Source of the DNA: Sabulicella glaciei
GTDB taxonomy: Bacteria > Pseudomonadota > Alphaproteobacteria > Acetobacterales > Acetobacteraceae
Length of the DNA: 64,000 nucleotides
Assembly (NCBI RefSeq): GCF_026183895.1
Contig: NZ_JAPFQI010000001.1
Span: forward strand, 587,510 to 651,509
Direction: 5' to 3'
Below, in pieces: positions 24,946-34,125 of the stretch. Both the position numbers and the translations under genes were made by a program. The notes below the pieces were generated by a model, which worked only from the letters and a program-made list of their open reading frames with translations, was not told where the DNA came from and ran no database searches. The first letter of the stretch is position 1. Each line of letters starts with the position of its first letter.

Positions 24946-26108
24946 CGCGGAAGGAGCTGTTCGGCGATCGTGGCGAAGAAGGAGGCGCCGATGGGGAGGA
25001 TCTCGTCGTTGAAGCGGTACTGCGGGTGATGGACCGAGTACTCGCCCGCGCCGCCCAAGAAGAGGTAGGAGCCAGGGCAGGAATTCAGCATGAAGGAGAA
25101 ATCCTCCGCGCCCATGGTCGGCTTGGGAAGGGGCATCACCTTGTCATCGCCCACCACGGCGCGAGCGGCGGGCAAGACCATCTGCGTGCTTTCCGCGTCG
25201 TTCACCGTGGCCGGGTAGGCGCGCAGGAACCGCGCGTCGGCCGTGCAGCCGAAGCTTTCCGCAATGCCGGTGACGATCTTCAGGAACCTGCTTTCCAGCA
25301 GGTCGCCCACCTCGGGCAGGAACCAGCGTGCCGTGCCCAGCATCTTCACCGCGCCGGGAATGACGTTGTAGGTGTGCCCGCCCTGGATGCTGCCGATGGT
25401 GATGACGCCGGCTTCCACCGGCTCCACGTTGCGGGCCACGATGGTCTGCAGCGCCTGGATGATGGCGGCGGCGACCACGATGGGGTCGTTGCCCTCGTGC
25501 GGCATCGCGCCGTGTGCGCCCTTGCCGGTGATCTCCACCTCCAGGTTGGCGACGGCGGCCATCATCGGCCCCTCGCGCCACAGGAAGGTGCCGGTGGGCA
25601 TGCCGGGCCAGTTGTGGATGCCGAAGACGCGCTGCATCGGGAAGCGGTCGAACAGCCCTTCCTTCACCATCACGCCGCCGCCAGCGAGGTTCTCCTCGGC
25701 GGGCTGGAAGATCACATAGATCGTGCCGGAGAAGTTGCGCGTCTCGGCCAGGTACTTGGCCGCGCCGAGCAGCATGGTCGTGTGCCCGTCATGGCCGCAG
25801 GCGTGCATCTTGCCCGGGATGGAAGAGGCGAAAGGCAGGCCCGTCGCCTCCTCGATCGGCAGCGCGTCCATGTCGGCGCGGAAGCCGATGGCGCGGCCGT
25901 TCGGTCCGCCCTGGCCATGGATGACGCCGACGACGCCGGTGCGGGCGATGCCCTCATGCACCTCGTCGCAGCCGAACTCGCGCAGGCGCTGTGCGACCAG
26001 GCCGCTGGTGCGCGTCTCCTCGAAGCCCAGTTCGGGGTGTTGGTGGAAGTCGTGCCGCCATTCCGTCATCTCGGGGTGGAAGTCGGCGATGCGGTTGATG
26101 ACGGGCAT
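24942..26108 (-). CDS. M20 family amidohydrolase (hippurate hydrolase-like)
   Basis: A 388-residue M20D-type metallo-amidohydrolase that cleaves N-acyl amino acids or similar amides in the cytoplasm. Two-metal-site motifs are visible: WRHDFHQHPELGFEE at the N-terminus, CGHDGHT near residue 104, PAEEN near 138 and GIHNWPG near 165. The catalytic-region AEDFSFM lies near 335. AAAGGAG eight bases before the ATG sets the start. It follows the NmrA-like gene after 18 bp and overlaps the CHR genes, so it belongs to the same transcript. The natural substrate is not predictable. Confidence 0.93.
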   Translation of the reverse strand: MPVINRIADFHPEMTEWRHDFHQHPELGFEETRTSGLVAQRLREFGCDEVHEGIARTGVVGVIHGQGGPNGRAIGFRADMDALPIEEATGLPFASSIPGKMHACGHDGHTTMLLGAAKYLAETRNFSGTIYVIFQPAEENLAGGGVMVKEGLFDRFPMQRVFGIHNWPGMPTGTFLWREGPMMAAVANLEVEITGKGAHGAMPHEGNDPIVVAAAIIQALQTIVARNVEPVEAGVITIGSIQGGHTYNVIPGAVKMLGTARWFLPEVGDLLESRFLKIVTGIAESFGCTADARFLRAYPATVNDAESTQMVLPAARAVVGDDKVMPLPKPTMGAEDFSFMLNSCPGSYLFLGGAGEYSVHHPQYRFNDEILPIGASFFATIAEQLLPR

Positions 26109-26126
26109 GAGAGAGACTCCTTTGCG

Positions 26127-26945
26127 TCAAGCAAAGGTCAGGCGGAGCCCTTCGGCAAGGGGGATGGGGTGGACCCCCAGCGCCTCCCGCATGGCGGCGA
26201 TGTTGAAGGCCTTGTCCTCGGTCAGGCGGCGGATCTCGTCGCGCCCGATCCGGGGCAGGAGGAGGCGGGCGAGCGGGGCGACGGCCATCAGCAGACCCGC
26301 CGGGACAGGCAGGACGGGGCGTGGCGCAAAGCCGGCAGCGCGGGCCACCTCGGCGCAGAACTCGCGGTAGGGCAGGGGCTCCGGCCCCGCCACGTCCAGG
26401 ACGCGCGGCGCTTGGTGCGCGATGCGGATCGCTGCGAGGAGGGAACGCGTGACGTCCCCTTGATGGATGGGCTGCACCAGGGCCTGCCCGCCACCCGGAA
26501 GCGGGAGCACGGGCAGGCGCCGCATCAGCGCGGCGAGGCGCTGCACGTTATCCTCGCCCTGCGCGCCGTAGATCATGGTCGGGTGCAGCATCACGCCGGG
26601 TCGGCCATCGGTCCGGAAGGCGGCCTCGCCCGCCCGCACCCCATCGCCATGCGCGTCGGGCCAGCGGGAATGGCGGCGCGTGGAGCCCATCAGCACGACC
26701 GGCGCCCCTGTCGCGGCCAGGATGGCGGGGGCGTGACGGGCATGGGCGCAGGAAACGACGAGTTCCGCCCCCTCCAGCGCATTTCGCAATCCCGCTGCGT
26801 CCTCCAGCGCCGCGACGGCGTGTGGCGCCGCGATGCCCATCGCCCGCCAGCGCTCCGCGTCCCGAACCACGGCGCGGAAGGGACAGTCCAGCGCGTGGGC
26901 CAGCGCCGCGCCGGAGCGGCCCGTCGCGCCGATGAGGGCGATCAT
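26127..26945 (-). CDS. NmrA/NDUFA9-like NAD(P)-binding protein
   Basis: A 272-residue atypical SDR-fold protein. The N-terminal IALIGATGRSG (residues 2-12) is the dinucleotide-binding motif; then come VVLMGSTRRH, LHPTMIYGA near 150 and IHQGDVTRSLLAAI near 190. These resemble the NDUFA9/NmrA class of sugar-epimerase-like proteins that often lack a full SDR catalytic set. The ATG overlaps the upstream dehydratase stop (ATGA). The role in the catabolic run is unknown; a reductase or chaperone-like accessory is possible. Confidence 0.85.
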   Translation of the reverse strand: MIALIGATGRSGAALAHALDCPFRAVVRDAERWRAMGIAAPHAVAALEDAAGLRNALEGAELVVSCAHARHAPAILAATGAPVVLMGSTRRHSRWPDAHGDGVRAGEAAFRTDGRPGVMLHPTMIYGAQGEDNVQRLAALMRRLPVLPLPGGGQALVQPIHQGDVTRSLLAAIRIAHQAPRVLDVAGPEPLPYREFCAEVARAAGFAPRPVLPVPAGLLMAVAPLARLLLPRIGRDEIRRLTEDKAFNIAAMREALGVHPIPLAEGLRLTFA

Positions 26946-28636
26946 CCCTCGGGCAGCAGGAAGCGCAGATCCGCCCCTTCCGGCGCCTGGGTCACCTCGC
27001 GCCGGACCAGCGCGTCCCAGCCGCGCTTTGGCGCGGGCGGGGCCACCCAGCGGGCGCGGCGCTCGGCCAGCACCGCTTCGTCCACCAGCAGGTCGAGGCG
27101 GCGCTCCTTCACGGAAAGGCGGATTCGGTCGCCGGTCTCGACCAGGCCGAGCGGGCCGCCGGCCAGCGCCTCGGGGGCGATGTGCAGCACCACCGTGCCG
27201 AAGGCGGTGCCGGACATGCGGCAATCGCTCATCCGGACCATGTCCTTCACCCCGGCCCGGCCCAGCTTGCGCGGGATGGGCAGGTAGCCGGCCTCTGGCA
27301 TCCCGGCCGGGGAAAGCGGACCGGCGCCCTTCAGGATCATGACCGTCTCGGCGGTCACCGGCAGGGCGTCGTCGTCAATGCGCGCGGCGAGGTCCTCCAG
27401 TCCGTCAAAGACGTGGCATTCCGCCTCGTGCTCGAACAGGGACTCCGTCGCGGCAGAACGCTTGAGGATCGCCCCGTCGGGCGCCAGGCTGCCGCGCAAC
27501 GCGACCAGGCCGCCGACGGGGGAGACGGGCTCGGCCCGCGGCTTGATGTAGGTGCGGTCCACGAAGGCCGGCCCGTCGCCGATGCGCTCGGTCAGGGTGC
27601 TGCCGTCGAGATCCACGCAATCCAGGTGCAGCAGGTCGCGGATCTCGTGCAGCAGGGCGACGAGACCGCCGGCCGCGTGGAAATCCTCCATGTAGCCCTC
27701 GCCGGTGGGCTTGAGGTCCACTAGGACGGGGGTGGTGTCGGACAGTTCGTTCAACCGGTCGTAATCCACCTTCACGCCGACGCGCCCGGCGATGGCCGAA
27801 AGGTGGACAAGGGCGTTGGTCGAGCCGCCGAGGGCCATCAGCACGCGCAGCGCGTTCTCGACCGACTTCTCCGTGATCAGCGTCTCGGGCCGGACGGGAT
27901 TCTGGATCAGCCGCACGGCCTGGGCGCCCGCCTCCTCCGCCGCGCGCAGACGGTCGGCATGGGTGGCTGGGATGGAGGCGGCCATCAGCGGCATGAAGCC
28001 GAGCGTCGCGGCAAGGCACGCCATGGTGCTGGCCGTGCCCATCACGCCGCAGGTGCCCGCGGTGGTGGCGAGGTTGCCCTCCACCTCGGCAATGCGCTCC
28101 TCGCTCACGTCGCCCGCGCGGTAGCGGCCCCAGTAGCGGCGGCAATCGGTGCAGGCCGCCAAGCGTTCGCCCATGTAGCGGTTGGCCGACATCGGCCCGA
28201 CGACAAGCTGCACGGCGGGCACGCCGGCGCTGGCGGCAGCCATGAGCTGGGCGGGGACAGTCTTGTCGCAGCCACCGACCAGCACGACGGAATCCATGGG
28301 CTGGGCGGCGATCATCGCCTCCGTGTCCAGCGCCATCAGGTTGCGGTAGTGCATGGAGCAGGGCTGCAGGAACGGCTCGCAGAGCGAGATGGTGGGAAAG
28401 GCGAGGGGCAGCCCGCCCGCCATCAGCACGCCGCGCTTCACGGCCTCGATCAGTTCCGGCGCGGTACGGTGGCAGTTGTTGAGGTCGCTGCCCGTGTCGG
28501 CGATGCCCACCACGGGCCGGTCGAGCGCGGCCTGGGAGTAGCCCATGGACTTGGCGAAGGACCGCCGCAGGTAGAGGGCGAACTCCTTGTCGCCGTAGTT
28601 GGCGGCGCCGCGCGCCAGCCCCTTCTTCTCGGTCAT
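26942..28636 (-). CDS. IlvD/Edd family dehydratase (sugar-acid dehydratase-like)
   Basis: A 564-residue Fe-S dehydratase of the IlvD/Edd family. Cluster cysteines are visible in NNCHRT (about residue 55), GGCDKT (about 123) and TCGVMG (about 195). Sequence and length fit the pentonate/sugar-acid branch (arabinonate, xylonate and similar) at least as well as dihydroxy-acid dehydratase; a single window cannot separate them. The ATG at 28636 is used because GGGGAG lies 8 bases upstream; the GTG nine bases earlier would be too close to that site. The gene follows a Bug gene by 81 bp, pairing an acid-binding receptor with an acid dehydratase. Confidence 0.9.
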   Translation of the reverse strand: MTEKKGLARGAANYGDKEFALYLRRSFAKSMGYSQAALDRPVVGIADTGSDLNNCHRTAPELIEAVKRGVLMAGGLPLAFPTISLCEPFLQPCSMHYRNLMALDTEAMIAAQPMDSVVLVGGCDKTVPAQLMAAASAGVPAVQLVVGPMSANRYMGERLAACTDCRRYWGRYRAGDVSEERIAEVEGNLATTAGTCGVMGTASTMACLAATLGFMPLMAASIPATHADRLRAAEEAGAQAVRLIQNPVRPETLITEKSVENALRVLMALGGSTNALVHLSAIAGRVGVKVDYDRLNELSDTTPVLVDLKPTGEGYMEDFHAAGGLVALLHEIRDLLHLDCVDLDGSTLTERIGDGPAFVDRTYIKPRAEPVSPVGGLVALRGSLAPDGAILKRSAATESLFEHEAECHVFDGLEDLAARIDDDALPVTAETVMILKGAGPLSPAGMPEAGYLPIPRKLGRAGVKDMVRMSDCRMSGTAFGTVVLHIAPEALAGGPLGLVETGDRIRLSVKERRLDLLVDEAVLAERRARWVAPPAPKRGWDALVRREVTQAPEGADLRFLLPEG

Positions 28637-28717
28637 CGCCGCCACTCCCCGGACATCTGAGGCCCGGCAAACTGCCCGCAGAGGGCAGGGGCGTCCAGGG
28701 GCCGCCCCTTTCCTTCC

Positions 28718-29683
28718 TTACTCCGGCTGGATGCCGGCGCGGGCCATCAGATCCCGGTGCAGGGCAAGTTCCTCCCCGATGCGGGCGCGGAGCGGCCCCG
28801 GGCCCGGCGGCGTTTCCAGGAAGCCGAGCTGGGCGAGCTGCGCCTTGGCCGCCGGGGTGCGGAAGCTTTCGGCCGCTGCCTGGGCCAGGCGCTCCTGGAT
28901 GGGCTGCGGTGTCCCCGCCGGCGCCTGGAGCGAGAACCATCCTGCCGAACGCATCCCGGCGAGTCCCGTCCCCACCTCCTCCACCGTCTGCACATCGGGA
29001 AGCGCTTCCAGCCGGACGGCCGAGGGAATGGCGAGTCCGGCCAAGCGTCCTCCCTCGATCTGAGGCCGCGCCGGGGCGACGACGGTCATCATCGCGTCGA
29101 TGCGGCCGGCCATCGTCTCGGTCAGGCCCGGCGGAGAACCGTTGAACGGCACATGGAGCATGTCGGTGCCCGTCCGGCGCATGAAGTCCAGCATCAGTAG
29201 GTGCGAGGACGAGCCGACGCCCCATGTCGCGTAGGACAGCTGGCCCGGCCGGGCCTTCGCGGCCTCGACCAGCGACTGCACCGTGGGGGTGCGCGGATGG
29301 GCCACCAGCACGAAGCCCGTCTCGGCGAGCATGGTCAGGTGCGCGAAGTCGTTGACCGGGTCGTAGCCGATGTTGCGCAGCGCGAAGGGCGCCATGGTGA
29401 AGGACACCACCGTGCCGAGAAACAGGGTGTGCCCATCAGGACGGGCGCGGGCCACATGGCGGGCGCCGAGCGTCGTGGTGGCGCCGGGCTTGTGATCCAT
29501 GATGAAGGTGCCGCCCAGCCGCTCCGACAGGCCCTGGGTCAGGATCCTCCCGAGCACGTCGGTGGAGCCGCCGGGCGAATAGGGCAGCACCACCGAGACG
29601 GTCTGGCCCCCCGGCCAGGCCTGCGCCCGCGCGGGAAGGGCGAGCAGGACGGGCGAGGCCAAGAGGGCGCGGCGTTCGATCAT
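28718..29683 (-). CDS. Bug/TctC family periplasmic substrate-binding protein
   Basis: A 321-residue Bug protein with a short signal ([21 protein letters not shown]) and a slightly divergent mature start ([18 protein letters not shown]). It heads the 13-gene minus-strand run, directly before the IlvD/Edd dehydratase gene. A sugar-acid-like ligand would fit that partner (inference). It diverges from rplM across 162 bp. Confidence 0.93.
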   Translation of the reverse strand: MIERRALLASPVLLALPARAQAWPGGQTVSVVLPYSPGGSTDVLGRILTQGLSERLGGTFIMDHKPGATTTLGARHVARARPDGHTLFLGTVVSFTMAPFALRNIGYDPVNDFAHLTMLAETGFVLVAHPRTPTVQSLVEAAKARPGQLSYATWGVGSSSHLLMLDFMRRTGTDMLHVPFNGSPPGLTETMAGRIDAMMTVVAPARPQIEGGRLAGLAIPSAVRLEALPDVQTVEEVGTGLAGMRSAGWFSLQAPAGTPQPIQERLAQAAAESFRTPAAKAQLAQLGFLETPPGPGPLRARIGEELALHRDLMARAGIQPE

Positions 29684-29845
29684 TCCTGGGTTCCTCCGTT
29701 TCTCCCACCTTGGCAGCGCAGGGGCGCGGGGCTCAAGGGAAAGGACGTTGGAGCGGTATCATGCTACCTCATCAACAAAGGCTTGACCGGAGGCGGGTTT
29801 CCGGCGAGAAGTCCTGAACGTAATTCTGCGGTTCAAGGTTCGCAC

Positions 29846-30316
29846 ATGCTCAGCACTCAGACCCGCTCGGTGAAGCCGGCGGAGGTCCAGAAGAACTGGT
29901 GGGTGATCGACGCCGAGGGTCTCGTCCTCGGCCGCCTCGCCTCCATCATCGCCAACCGCCTGCGCGGCAAGCACAAGGCGACGTTCACCCCGCACGTGGA
30001 TTGCGGCGACCATGTCGTCGTCGTCAATGCGGACAAGGTGCGGATGACGGGCAACAAGGCCCAGCAATCGGTCTTCTACTACCACACCGGCTTTCCGGGC
30101 GGCATCAAGGGGCAGACCATCCGCTCCCGCCTCGATGGCCGCTTCCCCACCCGCGTGGTGGAGAAGGCGGTGGAGCGCATGATCACGCGTGGCCCGCTCG
30201 GCCGGCAGCAGATGAAGAACCTGCATGTCTATGCCGGCGGCGAGCATCCCCATGCGGGCCAGGGTCCGCAGGCGCTCGACGTCGCCGCGATGAACCGCAA
30301 GAACAAGGTTGGCTGA
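29846..30316 (+). CDS. rplM: 50S ribosomal protein L13
   Basis: A 156-residue L13 with the usual [16 protein letters not shown] opening, the [10 protein letters not shown] block and [15 protein letters not shown]. It binds 23S rRNA early in 50S assembly. AAGG lies about 8 bases before the ATG. A TTGACC box at 29783 might be a -35 element, but no convincing -10 is seen. It is translated with rpsI one base downstream, the near-universal bacterial pair. Confidence 0.99.
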   Translation: MLSTQTRSVKPAEVQKNWWVIDAEGLVLGRLASIIANRLRGKHKATFTPHVDCGDHVVVVNADKVRMTGNKAQQSVFYYHTGFPGGIKGQTIRSRLDGRFPTRVVEKAVERMITRGPLGRQQMKNLHVYAGGEHPHAGQGPQALDVAAMNRKNKVG

Positions 30317-30317
30317 G

Positions 30318-30818
30318 ATGAGCGAGCAGACCACGGCGAACTCCCTCGCCGACCTCAAGAACCTGGTCCAGGGCACCCCGGCCGCCGCCGGCAGCGAGGC
30401 CGCGCCCGTCCGTGAGCCGAAGCGCGACGCCCAAGGCCGCGCCTATGCCACCGGCTCCCGCAAGGAGAGCGTGGCGCGCGTTTGGGTGAAGCCCGGCAAG
30501 GGCACCATCACCATCAACGACAAGCCGCAGGGCAAGTATTTCGCGCGCCCCGTGCTGCGGATGCTGATCGCCCAGCCCTTCCTGGTGGCGGACCGCTACC
30601 AGCAGTTCGACGTCATCGCCACCGTGGCGGGCGGCGGGCTGTCGGGCCAGGCTGGCGCGGTGCGCCACGGCATCTCGCGCGCCCTGTGCAACTACGAGCC
30701 GGAGCTGCGGGCCATCCTGAAGAAGGCTGGCTTCCTGACGCGCGACCCGCGTGCGGTCGAGCGCAAGAAGTACGGCAAGATGAAGGCGCGACGTTCCTTC
30801 CAGTTCTCCAAGCGCTGA
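30318..30818 (+). CDS. rpsI: 30S ribosomal protein S9
   Basis: A 166-residue S9 with an Ala-rich N-terminal extension of about 35 residues, common in alphaproteobacteria, followed by the conserved core ([13 protein letters not shown], then GKYFARPVL). It ends with the basic tail SFQFSKR, which reaches the decoding site. GAG just before the ATG sits inside the rplM stop region. An intrinsic terminator follows 48 bp after the stop. Confidence 0.99.
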   Translation: MSEQTTANSLADLKNLVQGTPAAAGSEAAPVREPKRDAQGRAYATGSRKESVARVWVKPGKGTITINDKPQGKYFARPVLRMLIAQPFLVADRYQQFDVIATVAGGGLSGQAGAVRHGISRALCNYEPELRAILKKAGFLTRDPRAVERKKYGKMKARRSFQFSKR

Positions 30819-30865
30819 CGCCTGGGGACCGGGCGGCAGCGCCCGGTCTTCCACAGACCGTGTCA

Positions 30866-30898
30866 GGGGCAGGTTCCGCGAGGGACCTGCCCCTTTTT
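30866..30898 (+). terminator. intrinsic terminator of rplM-rpsI
   Basis: A perfect 9-bp stem (GGGGCAGGT at 30866-30874 with ACCTGCCCC at 30885-30893) and a 10-nt loop, followed at once by five T residues. It separates the ribosomal operon from argC. Confidence 0.9.
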
Positions 30899-30944
30899 CG
30901 TTTCTCTACCCTGTTCCACACTCGAGACCGACGGAGACGAGACC

Positions 30945-31895
30945 ATGTCCAGGACCCCTTCCATCTTCATCGACGGCGAAAGCGGCACGACGGGCCTGCA
31001 GATCCGCGCGCGGCTGGCGAACCACAAGGGGATCGAGATCCGCTCCATCCCCGAGGAGAAGCGCAAGGACCCGGAGACCAAGCGCGCGCTGATGGAGGAG
31101 GTGGACGCAGTCGTGCTCTGCCTGCCCGATGCCGGCGCGAAGGAAGTCGCTTCCATCGCGCGGGAGATGGGCGCGAAGGCCCCCCGGCTGCTGGACGCGT
31201 CAACCGCCCACCGGGTGGACCCGGAGTGGGTCTATGGCTTCCCCGAGCTGACCAAGGGCCATGCGGAGCGCATCGCCGCCGCGCGGCGCGTGTCCAACCC
31301 GGGCTGCTACCCGACCGGCGCCATCGCCCTGCTGCGCCCGCTGACCGAGTCCGGCATCCTGCCCGCGGACTTCCCGATCGCGGTCAATGCTGTCTCCGGC
31401 TACACGGGCGGCGGCAAGTCCATGATCGCGGAGTTCGACGCGGGCACGGTGGGGCCGTTCTTCCTCTACGGGCTAGGCTTGGAGCACAAGCACGTGCCGG
31501 AGCTTCAGCTCTACTCGGGCCTGTCCCGGCGGCCGATCTTCGTGCCGAGCGTCGGGGAGTTCGCGCAGGGAATGCTGGTGTCCATCCCGCTCCACCTCGA
31601 CGCGCTGCCTGGGAAGCCCGCCCCGGGCGACCTGGAGGCGGCGCTGACGGCGCATTACACCGGTTCGGAATGGGTGAAGGTGCTGCCCGGCGAAGGCGGG
31701 GCGCGCCTCACCCCGGAAGACCTCAACGGCTCCAACGCGCTGGAACTGCGCGTGTATGGCAGCGCGGCGCATCGCCAGGCGGTGCTGGTCGCGCGGCTGG
31801 ACAATCTCGGCAAGGGCGCCTCGGGTGCCGCGGTGCAGAATCTCGGGCTGATGCTGGGGGTGGAGGTGGACGCCGCCCTGCCGGTCGCCGCGTGA
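30945..31895 (+). CDS. argC: N-acetyl-gamma-glutamyl-phosphate reductase, type 2
   Basis: A 316-residue enzyme reducing N-acetylglutamyl phosphate to the semialdehyde in arginine synthesis. The length and the opening IFIDGESGTTGLQIR identify the short type 2 form. The catalytic Cys lies in SNPGCYPTGAI (near residue 121), and the conserved His in LEHKHVPEL near 183. GGAGACGAGACC precedes the ATG. The position after rpsI is typical for alphaproteobacteria. The stop overlaps the GTG of the carbonic-anhydrase-like gene. Confidence 0.97.
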   Translation: MSRTPSIFIDGESGTTGLQIRARLANHKGIEIRSIPEEKRKDPETKRALMEEVDAVVLCLPDAGAKEVASIAREMGAKAPRLLDASTAHRVDPEWVYGFPELTKGHAERIAAARRVSNPGCYPTGAIALLRPLTESGILPADFPIAVNAVSGYTGGGKSMIAEFDAGTVGPFFLYGLGLEHKHVPELQLYSGLSRRPIFVPSVGEFAQGMLVSIPLHLDALPGKPAPGDLEAALTAHYTGSEWVKVLPGEGGARLTPEDLNGSNALELRVYGSAAHRQAVLVARLDNLGKGASGAAVQNLGLMLGVEVDAALPVAA

Positions 31896-32437
31896 GCCTG
31901 TACCCGTTCGAGGGGAAGCGTCCCCGCGTTCACGGAGCCGCCTGGGTCGCCCCCACGGCGGCGGTGATCGGCGACGTGGAGATCGGGGAGGGCGCCAGCA
32001 TCTGGTATCACTGCGTCCTCCGCGGCGACACGAACGTCATTCGCGTCGGCGCGCGCTCGAACATCCAGGACGGCACCATCGTCCACGTGAATCACGGGCG
32101 CGAGCCCGCGATCATCGGCGCCGACGTGACGGTGGGCCATGCCGCCATCATCCATGCCTGCACGCTGGAGGATGGCGCCTTCGTGGGCATGGGCGCCACG
32201 GTGCTGGATGGATGCGTGATCGAGGGCGGCGGCATGCTGGGGGCGGGTTCCGTGCTGCCTCCGGGCAAGCGCATCGCGGCAGGGGAGCTGTGGATGGGCA
32301 ACCCCGCCCGGATGGTGCGGGTGCTGGACGATGCGGCGCGCGCCCGCTTCGCCCGCACCGCGCCGCACTACGTGGAACTGGCCGGTCGGCACCGTGCCTC
32401 GCTGGATGGCGAAAAAGACAGCCCGCCTCCCTCGTAG
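31892..32437 (+). CDS. gamma carbonic anhydrase family protein
   Basis: A 181-residue left-handed beta-helix protein. Hexapeptide repeats run through most of the chain, and three His residues at the expected metal-site spacing are visible (VHVNHG, then VGHAAIIHACTL). Members bind zinc or iron; some are carbonic anhydrases, many are of unproven activity. The GTG start overlaps the argC stop (GTGA), and the first residues (LYPFEGKRPRVHG) match the family start. Confidence 0.93.
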   Translation: MSLYPFEGKRPRVHGAAWVAPTAAVIGDVEIGEGASIWYHCVLRGDTNVIRVGARSNIQDGTIVHVNHGREPAIIGADVTVGHAAIIHACTLEDGAFVGMGATVLDGCVIEGGGMLGAGSVLPPGKRIAAGELWMGNPARMVRVLDDAARARFARTAPHYVELAGRHRASLDGEKDSPPPS

Positions 32438-32465
32438 TGCCATGCGGGCGTTCTAGATTCATCCC

Positions 32466-33041
32466 ATGAACCGCCTCGCCCTCCCGCTGCTCCTCGGTCT
32501 CGCCGGCTGCACGGTCGGCGAGGCGCCGCCTTCCGCCACCCTGCCGCCCTCGGTGGTTGGGTCCGTGGCCGACCCGATGCGGGCTTCCGTCTTGTCCAGC
32601 GCCTATGTCTTCGGCCATCCGGCCGCCACGCGCCCGGTGGACCGGGCGCGCGGCGCCGCGATGGTGGAGTTCATGGCGGCCGATTTCCGCTGGAACCCGC
32701 GCTGGTGGGAGTATTCCCCGACCGTCGGCCTCCAGCTGGACGAGGCGCGGGCCGAGCTTCGGCACGCCTATGCGGTTCCGCCCGGCGCCCCGCCCCAGGC
32801 GGTCGTGGACGCGATGGTGGCCGCGGGAGCGGCGCTGGAGGCGCAGGACGAGGCCGCCGCCCGCAACACCCTCGCCACGTGGGGCTTCCCGACGCCGGAC
32901 GTGACCCTCGCCGCCCTTTCGGTGGCGCGCCCCTTGCCTGTCGCGGCACGGGCGACCAGCCTTGCCCAATCGGAAATGATGCGGATCGAGACGCAAGATC
33001 GATTCTCGGGGGATGGCGGCAGCAGCGGCTCCCATCCCTGA
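32466..33041 (+). CDS. predicted lipoprotein, tandem family member 1
   Basis: A 191-residue protein with a lipoprotein signal (MNRLALPLLLGLAG, lipid Cys15). Family features shared with the next three genes are a D-P-x-R segment (near residue 36), a central AAMVEFMAADF block and a conserved ARAELRHAYAVPPGAPPQAV stretch (near 95-113). No named domain was recognised. It is probably anchored to the inner leaflet of the outer membrane, though this is inferred only from the lipobox. It lies 28 bp after the carbonic-anhydrase-like gene, with 17 bp to member 2. Confidence 0.85.
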   Translation: MNRLALPLLLGLAGCTVGEAPPSATLPPSVVGSVADPMRASVLSSAYVFGHPAATRPVDRARGAAMVEFMAADFRWNPRWWEYSPTVGLQLDEARAELRHAYAVPPGAPPQAVVDAMVAAGAALEAQDEAAARNTLATWGFPTPDVTLAALSVARPLPVAARATSLAQSEMMRIETQDRFSGDGGSSGSHP

Positions 33042-33058
33042 CCCAGGAGTGACCAAAC

Positions 33059-33583
33059 GTGCGAACGAAAGCTTTCCTGACGCTTCTCCTCCTCGCGGGG
33101 GCCTGCGCGCCGCTGCCGCAAGAGAACGTCGTCTATCTGCCCGCTGACGCTGTGCCCGGTGCGGGCGATCCGACGCGCAGCGCAATCACCTCGGTGGCGG
33201 GCGGCTTTGACGTTCGTGGCCGTCCGCTCGGTACCCTGGCGGATGCCGCGCGCAACATCGCGAACCTCGAGTACCTCACGGAGAACACCTCCATGAACAA
33301 TCCGGCGCTCGACAGCACGCCCGTCAACCTGCCGCTCCAGCTTCGGACGGCGCGGCGAGAGTGGCGGCAGGCCCTCGGAATCCCGGCTGACGCCCCGCCG
33401 CAGCTGGTCGTGAACCAGTATTACGGCGCGGCGCGCTCGCTGGAGACGACCGGCGCCTCCCCCATCAGCCTCGCGGCGCTCCAGGCCCGGCCCGTCATGC
33501 CGGCCACGGCCGCGGCGGCCGCCCTGGCCGGGGAGGCGGTGCGCGGCCGCGGGGCCGGCGCGCCGGTAGGGAGCGTCCGCTGA
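33059..33583 (+). CDS. predicted lipoprotein, tandem family member 2
   Basis: A 174-residue lipoprotein (lipobox ending LAGA, Cys16) with a GTG start. It shares GAGDPTRSAI, NLEYLTEN and ARREWRQALGIP with member 3 most clearly. The C-terminal 40 residues are Ala/Gly-rich and low in complexity. Its last base is the first base of the member 3 ATG (TGATG), so the two are translationally coupled. The function is unknown. Confidence 0.85.
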   Translation: MRTKAFLTLLLLAGACAPLPQENVVYLPADAVPGAGDPTRSAITSVAGGFDVRGRPLGTLADAARNIANLEYLTENTSMNNPALDSTPVNLPLQLRTARREWRQALGIPADAPPQLVVNQYYGAARSLETTGASPISLAALQARPVMPATAAAAALAGEAVRGRGAGAPVGSVR

Positions 33584-34125
33584 TGCGCCGGCGCTCCTTC
33601 CTGGTCCTGCTGCCGTTGGCGGCCTGCGCGGAGGGAGCGCTGCCGCCCGTCGAATACGCGCGCCTGCCGCCCGGCAGCGTCGAAGGCGCGGGCGACCCGA
33701 CCCGGGCGGCCGTGCTGCGCGCCTCCTACGCCTTCGCCAATCCGGCGACGCTGGCCAACCGGCCCGGCGCGGCCGCGGCGGCGATCATCGACATGGAATA
33801 CCTGGCGGCCTCGCTGCCGACCGACCCGCGCTACAACCAGCGCGACCCGCTGCTGCCGGTCCGGCTGCGGCAGGCACGGCAGGAATGGCGGGGCGTCCTC
33901 GGCATTCCGCCGGAAGTGCCGGCCCAGGCGGTGATCGACCGCATGGCGCGCATCGCCTCCGATGAGCAGTCGGGCATCCCGCCGCGCGACGATCCGGCGC
34001 TGATCGCCCGCCTGGCCACGCTGCCGCGGCTGCCGCGCACGGTGGAGGCCGCCAATTCGGCCGCGCAGGTCCAGCTTCAAACGGACCAGACCCGCGGAGG
34101 GGCCGGGGGCCGCGTCCGGTTTTGA
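33583..34125 (+). CDS. predicted lipoprotein, tandem family member 3
   Basis: A 180-residue lipoprotein (MRRRSFLVLLPLAA, Cys15). Core features are GAGDPTRAAV (near residue 35), IIDMEYLAAS (near 68), TDPRYNQRDPLLP (near 80), then ARQEWRGVLGIP (near 97) and AQAVIDRMA. It is the best template for aligning the four paralogues. It overlaps member 4 by 4 bases, and the next gene uses TTG. The function is unknown. Confidence 0.85.
   Translation: MRRRSFLVLLPLAACAEGALPPVEYARLPPGSVEGAGDPTRAAVLRASYAFANPATLANRPGAAAAAIIDMEYLAASLPTDPRYNQRDPLLPVRLRQARQEWRGVLGIPPEVPAQAVIDRMARIASDEQSGIPPRDDPALIARLATLPRLPRTVEAANSAAQVQLQTDQTRGGAGGRVRF

Noticed and set aside
25026-27287. Plus-strand open frame of about 750 codons opposite the amidohydrolase and dehydratase genes
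   Set aside because: Antisense to three strong genes; composition rich in Arg, His and Gly without domains.
32420-32453. GCCCGC...GCGGGC hairpin at the end of the carbonic-anhydrase-like gene as a terminator
   Set aside because: Six-bp stem with a loop of about 17 nt and no T-run; too weak to call.
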